From Luteolibacter ambystomatis (GTDB taxonomy: Bacteria > Verrucomicrobiota > Verrucomicrobiia > Verrucomicrobiales > Akkermansiaceae), in contig NZ_CP073100.1 of assembly GCF_018137965.1 (NCBI RefSeq), positions 2,108,001-2,172,000 on the forward strand: a DNA stretch of 64,000 nucleotides, given 5' to 3'. This document shows positions 1-8,670 of the stretch, piece by piece. Below the pieces are notes generated by a model that ran no database searches, was not told the DNA's origin, and saw only the letters and a list, made by a program, of their open reading frames with translations. The first letter of the stretch is position 1; every line of letters begins with the position of its first letter. The position numbers and the translations under genes were made by a program.

Positions 1-148
1 AGCTGGATTCAATCTGGATCGCGCCGGGCTCGACGGAAACCGGGCTCTCGGTGGTGTCCGGGCGGTCGGGTGAAAGCTCGCGTTTGAACTCCGAGGCGGA
101 AACGACGGCAGCAGTGGCTGCGAAGGCGAGAAGTGTCTGGCGGATCAT
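1..148 (-). CDS. Outer-membrane transporter-like protein, N-terminal fragment (truncated by window edge)
   Basis: Only the first 49 codons are present; the gene continues past base 1. It opens with a signal peptide (MIRQTLLAFAATAAVVSA) followed by the motif DRPDTTESPVSVEPGAIQIE. That pattern is typical of the N-terminal strand of putative outer-membrane transporters of the MetA-pathway-of-phenol-degradation type (PF13557-like). Its ATG at 148-146 overlaps the TAA stop of the upstream metal-binding lipoprotein gene by one base (TAATG), so the two genes are probably translationally coupled. The context suggests an outer-membrane partner of a metal uptake system. The family call rests on a short fragment. 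Confidence 0.6.
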   Translation of the reverse strand, partial: MIRQTLLAFAATAAVVSASEFKRELSPDRPDTTESPVSVEPGAIQIESS

Positions 149-1092
149 TACTTCAGACCCTCCACGATGGCGTTGATGTTGTGCTTCTGCATGCCGATGT
201 AAGTGCCCTGGTCATAGGATTCGCCATTCACCTCCTCGACATCGCCGGGCTTGCCCATGGCATCCGAGAAAAGCTGGTACTTCGAGATCTGCGCGCCCGC
301 CTCGGCAGCGACGGCCGAGATTCCTTTCGCGTTCACCGAGGATTCCGAGAACAGCGTGCGGATACCGCGGCCACGGATGAAGGACACGAGTTGTTCCCGG
401 TCCTTGATGCCCGCTTCCGCCACCGTCGAGACCCCTTGGAGACCACGGACTTCGAAGCCGAAGCCCTTGCCGAAGTAGAAGAACGCGTCGTGGCTGGTCA
501 CCAGCACTCGCTTGTCCGCGGGAATCTCCGCGATCCGCTTCTTCGACCAGGCATTGAGCGCCTCCAGCTCCTTCTTGTAGGCCTCGCCACGCTCGCGGTA
601 ACCTGCGGCTCCTTCCGGGTCGGCCTTGGAAAGCGTTTCCACCACCGGATCGACGGTGCTCAGCCACAGCGAGGAATCCCCCCACACATGCGGGTCCTTG
701 GTGCCTTCGAAACCTTCCTGGGGTGCGAGGAGGCTGCCTTCGGGAATGCCGCGCGTTACCGGCACCACCACCCGGCCGCGCTTGGCCATGGCTTCCAGGG
801 TTTCCTGCATCTTCCCCTCCAGATGGAGACCACCGTAGAAAACCACATCCGCTTTTTCCAGCGAGGTGGAGTCCTCCAGCTTCGGCACGTAGTTGTGCGG
901 GTCCACTCCGGGCCCCATCAGCCCCTTGACCTGCACCCGGTCACCACCCACCCGGTTCACCAGGTCCGTCACCATCGTCACGGTCGTCGTGACCTGCAGT
1001 TGCTTCCCTGCCTCGCGGGATTTCTCCGGCGAGCAGCCAATCAGGCCCAGCGCCATCATCAGCGCGGCCAGCCATCCAGTCGTTCGTGTCAT
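148..1092 (-). CDS. TroA/ZnuA-family metal ABC transporter substrate-binding lipoprotein
   Basis: This is a periplasmic receptor for a manganese or zinc ABC importer, 314 aa from the ATG at 1092; a GTG 18 bases upstream (1110) is also open. A lipobox (GLIGC, Cys20) marks it as a lipoprotein. The expected TroA metal ligands are visible: His66 in DPHNY, His135 in DPHVW, His201 in TSHDAF and Asp277 in FSDAMG. Length and layout are those of the cluster A-I binding proteins. The H-H-H-D ligand set is the one known for Treponema TroA, which binds Zn and Mn, so I do not assign one metal. The permease and ATPase genes are not in the window and may lie beyond base 1. The gene is divergent from a metallophosphoesterase, with a palindrome between them. 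Confidence 0.88.
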   Translation of the reverse strand: MTRTTGWLAALMMALGLIGCSPEKSREAGKQLQVTTTVTMVTDLVNRVGGDRVQVKGLMGPGVDPHNYVPKLEDSTSLEKADVVFYGGLHLEGKMQETLEAMAKRGRVVVPVTRGIPEGSLLAPQEGFEGTKDPHVWGDSSLWLSTVDPVVETLSKADPEGAAGYRERGEAYKKELEALNAWSKKRIAEIPADKRVLVTSHDAFFYFGKGFGFEVRGLQGVSTVAEAGIKDREQLVSFIRGRGIRTLFSESSVNAKGISAVAAEAGAQISKYQLFSDAMGKPGDVEEVNGESYDQGTYIGMQKHNINAIVEGLK

Positions 1093-1134
1093 GCGCGGCA
1101 CCGTAGGCACGAACCGACACGCCTCAAGCCAAAT

Positions 1135-1149
1135 TTTAGCCTAAACTAA
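1135..1149. promoter_or_regulatory. Candidate DtxR/MntR-type operator between divergent metal genes
   Basis: The stretch TTTAGCCTAAACTAA contains the perfect inverted repeat TTTAG-C-CTAAA (1135-1145) and a wider TTAG...CTAA pair (1136-1149). It sits about 45 bases upstream of the TroA-like start and about 145 bases upstream of the metallophosphoesterase. The sequence and AT-rich palindromic form resemble operators of DtxR/MntR metalloregulators. No regulator gene is in view, so the assignment is inferred from position and form. Confidence 0.4.
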
Positions 1150-1294
1150 TTTTTGTTTCATAGGCCATTTTTGATTTCCTACCGGAATTTTATTACCTCG
1201 CGGCATATCGCCACCTCGAATGGCCAAAATGCCATAAGGTTCGGCTGCTATGCCCATCGCAAAAGGGGCTGAGCATGGTTGAATGGCAGGCATC

Positions 1295-2530
1295 ATGAAC
1301 CTTTCCCGCCGTTCCCTCCTCAAGCAAGCTGGCCTCCTCGCCACCGCCCTGCCACTCAGCCGCGCCCTCGGAGTGGATACCCCGGCCCCCGAGCCGCTGC
1401 CGGACGTGCTCCTCCCCTATCTCCAGAATCCCGCCGCGGATGGCATGACCGTCTGCTTCCTCGCCCAGAAGGCCACGGCCGTGAAAGTCGCCACAGTGAA
1501 AGACGGCCAATCGAAGCTCGTGGAAATGGAAGCCACCGGCACCGCCATTCCGGGCACGCCGTGGACCTTCTGGAAGACCCGTCTCAGCAAACTCCAGCCC
1601 GGCACCGCCTACCGCTACCAGGTCCGCTACACCTCGGAGGACAAGCCGCAGGCCACGCCGATCTACACCTTCCGCACTTTCAACCCGAAGGCCCCGGAAC
1701 TGAAGGTGGCCATCTTCAACGACATCCACAACCACCTCGATACCTTCGAAGCCGCGCTGGCCAATCTGAAGAAGGACGAGTTTGAATTCAGCATCTTCAA
1801 TGGCGACATGATCAACGACCCGAGCGCCTCCGATGGAGCCTCGGTCGTCTTCCGTCTGTGGAATGACTACGTCCGCCTGCTCGATGGCTCGCAGAAACCG
1901 ATCGTCTTCATCCGTGGCAACCACGAGCTGCGCGGCAGCTTCAGCAAGAAGCTCGCCTACATGTTCGACCTGCCACACCTCGATGCCGCCGCTCCGGAGG
2001 CGGACCAGCAATGGCAGTTCGCGTTCAATGCCGGACCCGTCCACTTCACCTTCATGGATACCGGCGAGGACGATTCCCCGACCACCGATCCCACCAGCTA
2101 CAAGCGCCCGCGTTTCTGGGAAGCCTTCCGCCGCAAGCAGACCGCGTGGCTCGATCAGCACCTCGCCACTCCTGCGGTGAAGGATGCACGGCACCGTGTC
2201 TTCGTCGCCCACATCCCGCTGCATGATCCCACCGGCGACTACTCCATCGTCTCGCGCGACGAATGGAGCAACCGCATCGCCACCGCGAAGTTCGATCTCA
2301 TGCTCGCCGGTCACGACCACGCGTGGAAGTATCTGCCGGAGAAAAAATCCTTCACCGTCGACAAGGGGCCGGAAACCGACACCCCGCCGATCCCCGTGCT
2401 CATCGGCGGTGGCCCGGCGATGAAGCAGGGCACCGTCATCCTCCTCACCGCGGACTCGAAGGGCCTGCGCACGAAGATGTTCGCGTCCGATGGCGGCAAG
2501 GTCCTGCACGAAGGCAGCTACAAGGCGTGA
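1295..2530 (+). CDS. Tat-exported calcineurin-like metallophosphoesterase
   Basis: Predicted periplasmic phosphoesterase of 411 aa. The start at 1295 places a twin-arginine signal (MNLSRRSLLKQAGLLATALP) at the N terminus; an in-frame ATG at 1283 would add four residues. An Fn3-like N-terminal domain, as in purple-acid-phosphatase relatives, precedes the catalytic domain. All metallophosphatase motifs are present in order: NDIHNH, NGDMIND, RGNHEL, VAHIPLHD and AGHDHAW. These supply the dinuclear metal ligands. The substrate cannot be told from sequence. It is divergent from a TroA-like metal receptor, which may be meaningful because these enzymes use Mn, Zn or Fe. Confidence 0.85.
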   Translation: MNLSRRSLLKQAGLLATALPLSRALGVDTPAPEPLPDVLLPYLQNPAADGMTVCFLAQKATAVKVATVKDGQSKLVEMEATGTAIPGTPWTFWKTRLSKLQPGTAYRYQVRYTSEDKPQATPIYTFRTFNPKAPELKVAIFNDIHNHLDTFEAALANLKKDEFEFSIFNGDMINDPSASDGASVVFRLWNDYVRLLDGSQKPIVFIRGNHELRGSFSKKLAYMFDLPHLDAAAPEADQQWQFAFNAGPVHFTFMDTGEDDSPTTDPTSYKRPRFWEAFRRKQTAWLDQHLATPAVKDARHRVFVAHIPLHDPTGDYSIVSRDEWSNRIATAKFDLMLAGHDHAWKYLPEKKSFTVDKGPETDTPPIPVLIGGGPAMKQGTVILLTADSKGLRTKMFASDGGKVLHEGSYKA

Positions 2531-2626
2531 GCCGCCGGATCGCTTCCCAAGATCGAAATCCCCACTCCTCGAATCACTCCGCATTCGGCGGTTGTCCCGG
2601 GGCCGATCCGGGTCTAGATCTTCCGC

Positions 2627-3832
2627 GTGTCCGAGAGCGCATTGGAATTCAGCCCGATTGAGGAAATCATCGCCGAGGTGGCTGCCGGCCGGTTGGTCAT
2701 CGTGGCGGACGACCCCTCCCGAGAGAACGAGGCCGACCTCATCGGGGCCGCCTCGCTCTGCACGCCGGAAATGGTCAATTTCATGGCGGTCCACGCCCGC
2801 GGGCTGATCTGTGCGCCGATCACCGCCGAGCGAGCGCAGCACTTGGAACTTCCCCAGATGGCCCGCCGCAACCGCGAGGGCCAGAAAACCGCCTTCACCG
2901 TCTCCGTGGATGCCGCCAGAGGCATCACCACCGGTATTTCCGCCGCCGACCGTGCGCTGGCGGTCAAGCTGCTGGCCGATGGCAGCGTGGGTCCGGACGA
3001 TTTCGTACAGCCGGGCCATGTCTTCCCCCTCGCCGCCATGGAGGGCGGCGTGCTGCGCCGCGCCGGTCATACCGAAGCCGCCATCGATCTGGCCCGCCTC
3101 GCCGGTCTGCCACCCGCAGGAGTGATCTGTGAAGTGATGAATGATGACGGCACGATGGCCCGTGTCGGCCAGCTCGGTGACTATCAGAAGAAGCACGGCC
3201 TGAAAGCCTGCACCATCGCCCAGCTCATCGAATGGCGGCGCAAGTCGGAGAAACTCGTCGAGCGCGAGCAGACCATCAAGCTGCCCACCGACTACGGTGA
3301 TTTCGACTGCCATCTCTACAAGGTCCACACCGATGGATCGCACCACCTCGCCCTTTCGAAAGGTCCTATCGACCCGGAAAAGCCGGTGCTCGTCCGCGTC
3401 CACTCCGAGTGCCTGACCGGTGACGTGTTCCTCTCAAAGCGCTGCGATTGCGGCGGCCAGCTCGCCAAGGCTCTGGAGCGTATCTCCCAGGAAGGTGGCG
3501 TGCTGCTCTACCTCCGCCAGGAAGGCCGTGGCATCGGCCTCGCCGCGAAGATCCACGCCTACAAGCTCCAGGAACTAGGCCTCGACACCATCGAGGCCAA
3601 TGAAAAGCTCGGCTTCGCCTCCGACCTGCGCGACTACGGCATGGGTGCCCAGATCCTCTGCGATCTCGGCGTGCGTCGCATCCGCCTGCTCACGAACAAC
3701 CCGAAAAAGGTCGTCGGTCTCGGCGGCTACGGCCTGGAAATCGTCGAGCAACTGCCGATCAGCCTGCCCGCCAACCCGCACAACGAGAAGTATCTCGAAA
3801 CGAAGAAGCTGCGGATGGGCCACACGCTGTGA
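2627..3832 (+). CDS. ribBA: Bifunctional 3,4-dihydroxy-2-butanone-4-phosphate synthase / GTP cyclohydrolase II
   Basis: This protein provides the two entry reactions of riboflavin synthesis. It is 401 aa starting at GTG 2627; no better in-frame ATG exists upstream. Residues 1-200 are the RibB domain (DDPSRENEADL, then HTEAAIDLARLAG and CEVMNDDGTMA). The RibA domain follows, with the zinc-binding SECLTGDVFLSKRCDCGG, the loop LRQEGRGIGL and DLRDYGMGAQIL. Both domains look catalytically complete. It is followed after a 271-base gap holding a repeat element by ribH and nusB. No FMN riboswitch core is visible in the 96 bases upstream. Confidence 0.96.
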   Translation: MSESALEFSPIEEIIAEVAAGRLVIVADDPSRENEADLIGAASLCTPEMVNFMAVHARGLICAPITAERAQHLELPQMARRNREGQKTAFTVSVDAARGITTGISAADRALAVKLLADGSVGPDDFVQPGHVFPLAAMEGGVLRRAGHTEAAIDLARLAGLPPAGVICEVMNDDGTMARVGQLGDYQKKHGLKACTIAQLIEWRRKSEKLVEREQTIKLPTDYGDFDCHLYKVHTDGSHHLALSKGPIDPEKPVLVRVHSECLTGDVFLSKRCDCGGQLAKALERISQEGGVLLYLRQEGRGIGLAAKIHAYKLQELGLDTIEANEKLGFASDLRDYGMGAQILCDLGVRRIRLLTNNPKKVVGLGGYGLEIVEQLPISLPANPHNEKYLETKKLRMGHTL

Positions 3833-3842
3833 GGCCTCTACT

Positions 3843-4004
3843 TACGTAGCTTCTCCTTCAGAAGGGCGTCTCCAGCGTCGCCCCGGCTAGGGAGCAACCA
3901 GATGGGTGGAGCTTTCTTTCGTAAAGCCATCCCGATCTCGAGATGGCTGGCAGCCGTGGCGACAAAAGAAACGCAAGACACCCTCCTGAAGGAGGAACTA
4001 CGTA
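3843..4004. repeat. Paired GTAG-type REP elements in inverted orientation (BIME-like)
   Basis: The left arm (3843-3870) and right arm (3977-4004) are imperfect inverted copies of a TACGTAG-TTCCTCCTTCAGGAGGG-GTC unit. The right copy, read on the minus strand, is GTAG followed by a hairpin CCTCC-TTCA-GGAGG. GTAG plus hairpin is the signature of REP sequences mobilised by RAYT transposases. A smaller inverted repeat (GCCATC/GATGGC) lies between the arms. The element fills almost all of the ribBA-ribH intergenic space. Confidence 0.7.
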
Positions 4005-4103
4005 CACAGACAACGTTTTTCTTCCCTCCGGAGCCGCCCGCCGGTAGGCTCCCTGCCCCTTCGCCCGGTTGACTTTTCCGTCACCTGCCGCCATATCCCG
4101 CCC

Positions 4104-4622
4104 ATGTCGTCGGCCCTGCCACCCAGACCCCGGATCATCGGACCCAAAGTCCGGATTTGCATCGTTGCGTCGAAATACAATGAGCAATACACCGACGCAC
4201 TCGTGGAGAACACCGTCGAGGAACTCGGCGTGTTGGTCCCGCAGGCCCGCGTGGATCTGATCCGCGTGCCGGGTGCCTTCGAGATCCCGGTGACCATCGC
4301 CAACGTGCTCGACCGCGAGCCGCCGGCCTGCGTGATCGCCCTCGGCCTCATCATCCGCGGCGGCACCGACCACGCCGACCAGATCGCCACCTCGATCACC
4401 CAGTCCCTCCAGCAGCTCGCCATCCAATCGAAGCGCCCCGTGATCCATGAGGTGCTGCTGGTCAATGACGAGAAGCAGGCCTACGCCCGCTGCATCGGAG
4501 CCAATCTCAACCGTGGCCGTGAAGCCGCCCGCGCCGCCGCCAGCATGATCGACATCTTCATGGAGCTCGACCGTTCCATGCCGAAGCCCACCCCCGTCCG
4601 CTCCTCCAGCCGCAATGCCTAG
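4104..4622 (+). CDS. ribH: 6,7-dimethyl-8-ribityllumazine synthase
   Basis: This enzyme condenses the RibB product with the ribitylamino-uracil intermediate to give lumazine, the penultimate step of riboflavin synthesis. It is 172 aa, slightly longer than the usual 155-160 because of a short Pro-rich N terminus and a basic C-terminal tail. Diagnostic motifs are present: VASKYNE near the N terminus, RVPGAFEIP for substrate binding, and IRGGTDHAD with the catalytic His. It lies downstream of ribBA and overlaps nusB by eight bases, a common ribH-nusB arrangement. Confidence 0.95.
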   Translation: MSSALPPRPRIIGPKVRICIVASKYNEQYTDALVENTVEELGVLVPQARVDLIRVPGAFEIPVTIANVLDREPPACVIALGLIIRGGTDHADQIATSITQSLQQLAIQSKRPVIHEVLLVNDEKQAYARCIGANLNRGREAARAAASMIDIFMELDRSMPKPTPVRSSSRNA

Positions 4623-5511
4623 CCGCCGTCAGATCCGCGAAGCGGTCATCCAGTTTTTGTATTGCGCCGATCTCGAAGGTGGAGCCGATCCGGTCGCCCT
4701 GCGCGAGCCGTTCTGGGAATTCATCACCGAGTCGGACCGCCGCAATCTCCAGGTCGCGACCTTCCGCACCGTGTCCCATCTCGCGCATGGCCGTGAGACA
4801 CGCCTGGAGGAATTCGTGGCGCGCAAGACCCTCGCGGATGCCTTTCTCTCCGCCCGCCCGGAAGCCGAGCGCCTGAAGCTGGAGCTCGCCCGCATCGACG
4901 AGCTGGAAGCCAAATGGAGCGCCGCCTTCGACCAGCTCAACCGCATCCCGCGCGAAGGCGATGACGATGCCGTGGCCGGCAAGATCGAGTTCGCGCTCAA
5001 CGCCCTTTTCAAGATCGACCGCGATCTCGCCGCCAGCCGCAAGCGCTTCCTGCTCGGCACCGAGGATCATCCGGTGCTCCGCGGCCAGCTTGAGGCGGTG
5101 TCCGCCACGGTGCGCCGGCTCCAGCGCATCTCCGACCGCCTGCGCATGGTCGAAGCTCCGGAACAATTCCCCGACCAGGCCGATCTGGCAAAGCTCCGCG
5201 AGTCCCGCTCCGAGATCGCCGCGCTGCGCAGTGAGTCCGACAAGATGGTCGATGGCATCCTCCGCACCAAGGAGGAGCTCGACGAGCGCCTCGCCCAGGT
5301 GGTCGAGAACTACGTCCCCGAGCGTATCGATCCCGTGGACCGTGCGGTGCTGCGTCTCGCCGCGTATGAGATTTACCACGCAGGCGTGCCGCACAAGGTG
5401 GTGATCAACGAGGCGATCGAACTCGCCAAACGTTTCGGCACCACCGACTCCGGTCGCTTCGTCAATGGCGTCTTGGATCGCCTGGCGAAGGACGCGAGCC
5501 CGAGTGCGTGA
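4615..5511 (+). CDS. nusB: Transcription antitermination factor NusB with large internal insertion
   Basis: NusB binds boxA RNA with NusE/S10 during rRNA antitermination. The N-terminal helix (SRRQIREAVIQFLY) and C-terminal half (ILRTKEELDERLAQ, then RIDPVDRAVLRLAAYEIY, VVINEAIELAKRFG and FVNGVLDRLAKD) match the family closely. The protein is 298 aa, about twice the usual 140-160. The extra 150-160 residues (roughly 45-205) are charged and helical (many E, R, L, K) and look like an inserted coiled-coil or helical hairpin. The ATG overlaps the ribH stop, so the genes are coupled. Confidence 0.9.
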   Translation: MPSRRQIREAVIQFLYCADLEGGADPVALREPFWEFITESDRRNLQVATFRTVSHLAHGRETRLEEFVARKTLADAFLSARPEAERLKLELARIDELEAKWSAAFDQLNRIPREGDDDAVAGKIEFALNALFKIDRDLAASRKRFLLGTEDHPVLRGQLEAVSATVRRLQRISDRLRMVEAPEQFPDQADLAKLRESRSEIAALRSESDKMVDGILRTKEELDERLAQVVENYVPERIDPVDRAVLRLAAYEIYHAGVPHKVVINEAIELAKRFGTTDSGRFVNGVLDRLAKDASPSA

Positions 5512-5537
5512 AGACGGATCGCAACTGAAAGCTCCGC

Positions 5538-5633
5538 AAAATGTAGGGGGAAGCTCCGCTTTCCCTCTTTGAGGTCGGACATCACCCGTATTCCAGCTCC
5601 CCCCGTTCGAAAGCAGAGCTTTCGACTACATTT
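5538..5633. repeat. Inverted pair of GTAG REP hairpins overlapping the GH8 stop codon
   Basis: The left unit (5538-5565) reads AATGTAGGGGGAAGCTCCGC then TTTCCC: GTAG followed by an imperfect hairpin. The right unit (5608-5633), read on the minus strand, is AATGTAGTCGAAAGCTCTGC then TTTCG: GTAG, one base, then a perfect CGAAAGC-TCT-GCTTTCG hairpin. The TAG of the right unit is the stop codon of the neighbouring GH8 gene. The same family recurs at 45056-45163. Confidence 0.75.
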
Positions 5634-6858
5634 CCCAATAATTCCCCGTCATCACCAGCAGGCACAGCAGGTTCACCGAATCCTCATAATACTCCTGCCT
5701 CGATTTACGAGACTTCCCGTAGATCGAATCCAACAGCTTCTGGTTCTCCTGATCCAGCATCGCCGCCACTCCGAAGGGCGAGACGAAGAAGATGCTGGAA
5801 TAGTCGCTGCCCTCCACAGGCTTTCCGTCCAGCTTGTAACCCGCCTTGATCTTCGCCGCATCTCCACCGGTGGCCCTCCGGACCCACGCCGCCATCTTCC
5901 TGGCCTGCGCGGTGGACGCCGCGTTTCCATTCAGAAGCGCATCGGTCCCGATCCTCCATGGATCACGTCCGGCGTTGTAGAAATACGCGCCATCGTTCTC
6001 TCCCTCCAAAAACTTCGGCCCCGCCGGCTTCGCGGCTGAAGGCGGTTTCGCATCGATGATGAAATCCGGCAGCAGACCCGACTCCGGGCTGTAGTTCTTC
6101 TGAAGTGCATCCACCACCGCGGAGCAGTTGTCCGCCACCGTGTTCCAAACCGGATCACCGGAGAACTTCGCCCACGTCCGGAAGTGCGAGGGCAGCAGGT
6201 CCGAACTACGCGGCGTGTATTGGTTGAACTTCTTGTCATCCGCCTTCACCCAGTTGCCCAGCAGCGGCAAACGGCTTTGCGGTCCGACGCAGCCTTTCAA
6301 CTGGGCCGCGATCACCTCCTTCGCCGCCTCCTTGTAAGGAACCACCCCACCCCCGCCCCATTGCGCATGCGCCAGGATCAGTCCCTGCGCGATATCCGCA
6401 TCACCATCGAAAGCGCTGGTGCCGCCGCCATGGTCGGCAGCCTCCAGCGGCACCCGCCACTGCATCAGCCCCGGCGTCTTCTTGTCGGGATGGGCCTTCG
6501 CAAACAGATACAATCCATCGAACAACGCCCGCGCCTCCGGATCATGCCCCGCCATGATCGCCACGATCACCATGCCGTAGCCCTGCCCCTCGGACACCGT
6601 CACCCCGGACTTCGGCGGCGTCTTTCCGAACGCCACGCGATAGAGCGTCCTGCCCGTAGTCGGGTCCTTGCCCGCCTCCTTCACATAGTCCTTCTTCCAC
6701 GCGTCATAGGCGGCCCGCACGTCCGCATCCTGCTGCTCCTGCGTAAAGCCAGAAGGCCGGATCACCGCCCCCGGATACCGGACATGCGCCGGGAAGGGCC
6801 GCGTCTGGGCCGTCAGGGGTCCCGACAAAGCCGCGCACAGGATGAGGAATCGTGTCAT
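5626..6858 (-). CDS. Secreted glycoside hydrolase family 8 (endo-beta-1,4-glucanase type)
   Basis: Predicted to hydrolyse beta-1,4-glucans or xylan/chitosan-like polymers outside the inner membrane. It is 410 aa with a signal peptide (MTRFLILCAALSGPLTAQ). The GH8 acid-catalyst motif VSEGQGYGM (Glu90), the DGDADIA segment (Asp151-Asp155) and the late motif DPWRIGTD are all visible. The C terminus (LLVMTGNYWEM) matches the usual GH8 end, so the protein is full length. Its TAG stop is the TAG of a GTAG REP element. It is convergent with nusB and stands alone. The exact substrate is not predictable. Confidence 0.88.
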   Translation of the reverse strand: MTRFLILCAALSGPLTAQTRPFPAHVRYPGAVIRPSGFTQEQQDADVRAAYDAWKKDYVKEAGKDPTTGRTLYRVAFGKTPPKSGVTVSEGQGYGMVIVAIMAGHDPEARALFDGLYLFAKAHPDKKTPGLMQWRVPLEAADHGGGTSAFDGDADIAQGLILAHAQWGGGGVVPYKEAAKEVIAAQLKGCVGPQSRLPLLGNWVKADDKKFNQYTPRSSDLLPSHFRTWAKFSGDPVWNTVADNCSAVVDALQKNYSPESGLLPDFIIDAKPPSAAKPAGPKFLEGENDGAYFYNAGRDPWRIGTDALLNGNAASTAQARKMAAWVRRATGGDAAKIKAGYKLDGKPVEGSDYSSIFFVSPFGVAAMLDQENQKLLDSIYGKSRKSRQEYYEDSVNLLCLLVMTGNYWEM

Positions 6859-7019
6859 GCAACCGGCCTACGAAAACAGCGCGCTTTCCCTTACACCCCA
6901 AAAGAGTAGGGCTTCAGGGGGCCGAAGGCTCCTGAGCTCCGAAACCTCAACTCCTTCGAATCCCCGCCGGTTTTTCCAATTCCTCCCCGTGCTCATGTTC
7001 TGATAGACCATCCCGCGAA

Positions 7020-8309
7020 ATGTCGCGCTACCCCACCCGCTTCCAGCAAAAGACGCTCTGGAATGCCGCCACCGGTCTCGGGATTCTCGTGCTTGGCGCG
7101 TTGCTGGTCGGCTTCACCTGGCTGATCGGGCAGATGTTCGGTTTCCTCCAACCGGTCTTGATCCCGCTGCTGATCGCAGGCGTGATCGCCTACCTTCTCG
7201 ATCCCGTCGTCGTGTGGCTGGAGAAGCGCGGGATGAAACGGCTGTGGGCGGTGATGATCGTGTTCCTCGCCCTGCTGCTCACCTTCGGCGGCATGGCCGC
7301 GGCCCTCATGCCCGGCATCAAGAGCGGCAAGCAGACCCTCCAGAGAGTCTTCCAGCCGAACAAGCAGGCCACCCCGGACCCGACCGATGAGGATGACAAG
7401 CATCTCATTCCCCAGCTCGTCCGGTCGCTGAAGAAGCTCCGCGCCGATCACGCCACTGATCCCATCGGCTATGCGCTCGCGGAGGTGGATGATCTCGGCA
7501 AGGCGGTCGAAACGCCGTCCGATGACGAGACGCTCGAATTCCTCGAAAAGACCCGCATCGGCCGCATGTTCTTCGAAAACAAGGCCACCATCCTCTCCAC
7601 CGGCCGCACCTGGCTCAGCACCGGCACCAGCAAGGTGCTGGCCTTCCTCGGCCTCGTGCTCGGCATGATCATGGTGCCAGTCTATCTGTTTTTCTTCCTC
7701 AAGGAGTCCGCCGCCATCCGCGATCACTGGCACGACTACGTCCCCCTGAAAGCCTCGCGCTTCAAGACCGAGCTGGTCGATTGTCTGAAGGAGATCAACG
7801 GCTACCTCATCTCGTTCTTCCGTGGGCAGGTGCTCGTCGCCCTGATCGATGGCGTACTCGTCGGCATCGGCCTCACGATCTACGGCCTGCCCTACGGCCT
7901 GCTGATCGGTGCCTTCATGGCCATCCTCGGAGTCATCCCCTACATCGGCAACATCCTCTGCCTTGTGCCCGCCTGCATCATCGGCTATCTGCATGCCCAA
8001 GGCGTCGCGCCGTGGGGCCTCGGGCCGGGCGGCTACGTGATCGGCGTGGTGGCGATCTTCATCGGCGTGCAGCAGATCAATTCGCTGGTGACCGCACCGA
8101 AGATCGTCGGCGACTCGGTCGGCCTGCATCCCTTGACGGTGATCTTCTCCATGCTGTTCTGGTCCTTGGTGCTCGGTGGCTTCGTCGGCGCGCTGCTCGC
8201 CGTGCCTTTGACCGCCGCGGTGAAGGTGCTGTTCCGCCGCTACATCTGGGAACGCCAGCTCAAGGAAGACGCTGAAACCGCCGGGGGACCGCGGATGTTT
8301 GATGACTGA
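7020..8309 (+). CDS. AI-2E family (UPF0118/PerM-like) membrane transporter
   Basis: A polytopic inner-membrane protein of 429 aa. Paired hydrophobic helices lie at residues 20-80, a large cytoplasmic or periplasmic loop spans about 100-195 (with a charged PDPTDEDDKH segment), and a cluster of helices occupies 205-405. It includes the family-typical stretches FFRGQVLVALIDGVLVGIG, GVIPYIGNILCLVPA and VGDSVGLHPLTV. Members export small molecules (AI-2 in E. coli TqsA) or work as Na+/H+ antiporters, so the substrate is open. There is no clear Shine-Dalgarno. A DUF6172 gene follows 53 bases downstream. Confidence 0.88.
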   Translation: MSRYPTRFQQKTLWNAATGLGILVLGALLVGFTWLIGQMFGFLQPVLIPLLIAGVIAYLLDPVVVWLEKRGMKRLWAVMIVFLALLLTFGGMAAALMPGIKSGKQTLQRVFQPNKQATPDPTDEDDKHLIPQLVRSLKKLRADHATDPIGYALAEVDDLGKAVETPSDDETLEFLEKTRIGRMFFENKATILSTGRTWLSTGTSKVLAFLGLVLGMIMVPVYLFFFLKESAAIRDHWHDYVPLKASRFKTELVDCLKEINGYLISFFRGQVLVALIDGVLVGIGLTIYGLPYGLLIGAFMAILGVIPYIGNILCLVPACIIGYLHAQGVAPWGLGPGGYVIGVVAIFIGVQQINSLVTAPKIVGDSVGLHPLTVIFSMLFWSLVLGGFVGALLAVPLTAAVKVLFRRYIWERQLKEDAETAGGPRMFDD

Positions 8310-8362
8310 CGGGCCGTTTTCCGCGATGGACAAACGCGCCCGGCGGGTCCACAAGCCCGCCC

Positions 8363-8653
8363 GTGAAGAAAACGTTTCCGCTCCAGGTTGAAGGATTGAA
8401 GCCTCCGCGTGTCGTGGAGGCGATCAAGCATGACATCCGGAAATACGTGAAACGCGAGCGCCGCAAGGCCCTGCCGGAAGGTGTCGATTTCTGGGACTTC
8501 CACTGCCGCGTCGGCGCGGAAGCGGCCAATACCAAGGCCATCCACGTGGACGACATCCCGCATGAGATCGACGAGGCAGCGAAGGCCGAGCAGCCCGGCA
8601 TCTACATCGAAATCCTAGCCGCCCCCGGCACCCGGACGAAGAAACCCGGCTGA
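8363..8653 (+). CDS. DUF6172 family small protein
   Basis: A 96-aa cytosolic protein beginning MKKTFPLQVEGLKPPRVVEA, with the family-typical core IRKYVKRERRKALPEG, VDFWDFHCRVG and YIEILAAPG. It resembles a widespread family of unknown function present across proteobacteria and Verrucomicrobiota. The high basic content of residues 25-40 suggests nucleic-acid or ribosome contact, but this is speculation. It lies 53 bases after the AI-2E transporter and may be co-transcribed with it. Confidence 0.75.
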   Translation: MKKTFPLQVEGLKPPRVVEAIKHDIRKYVKRERRKALPEGVDFWDFHCRVGAEAANTKAIHVDDIPHEIDEAAKAEQPGIYIEILAAPGTRTKKPG

Positions 8654-8670
8654 GGATTGGAGGCTCTGGA

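Noticed and set aside
2531-2626. FMN riboswitch before ribBA
   Set aside because: No AGGGGU/GAGGAU-type conserved core or multi-helix layout is visible in the 96-base gap.
1193-3403. 736-aa open frame on the minus strand opposite the metallophosphoesterase and ribBA
   Set aside because: It is a GC-driven antisense frame with low-complexity R/G/E composition and no recognisable domain; the plus-strand genes there have clear motifs.
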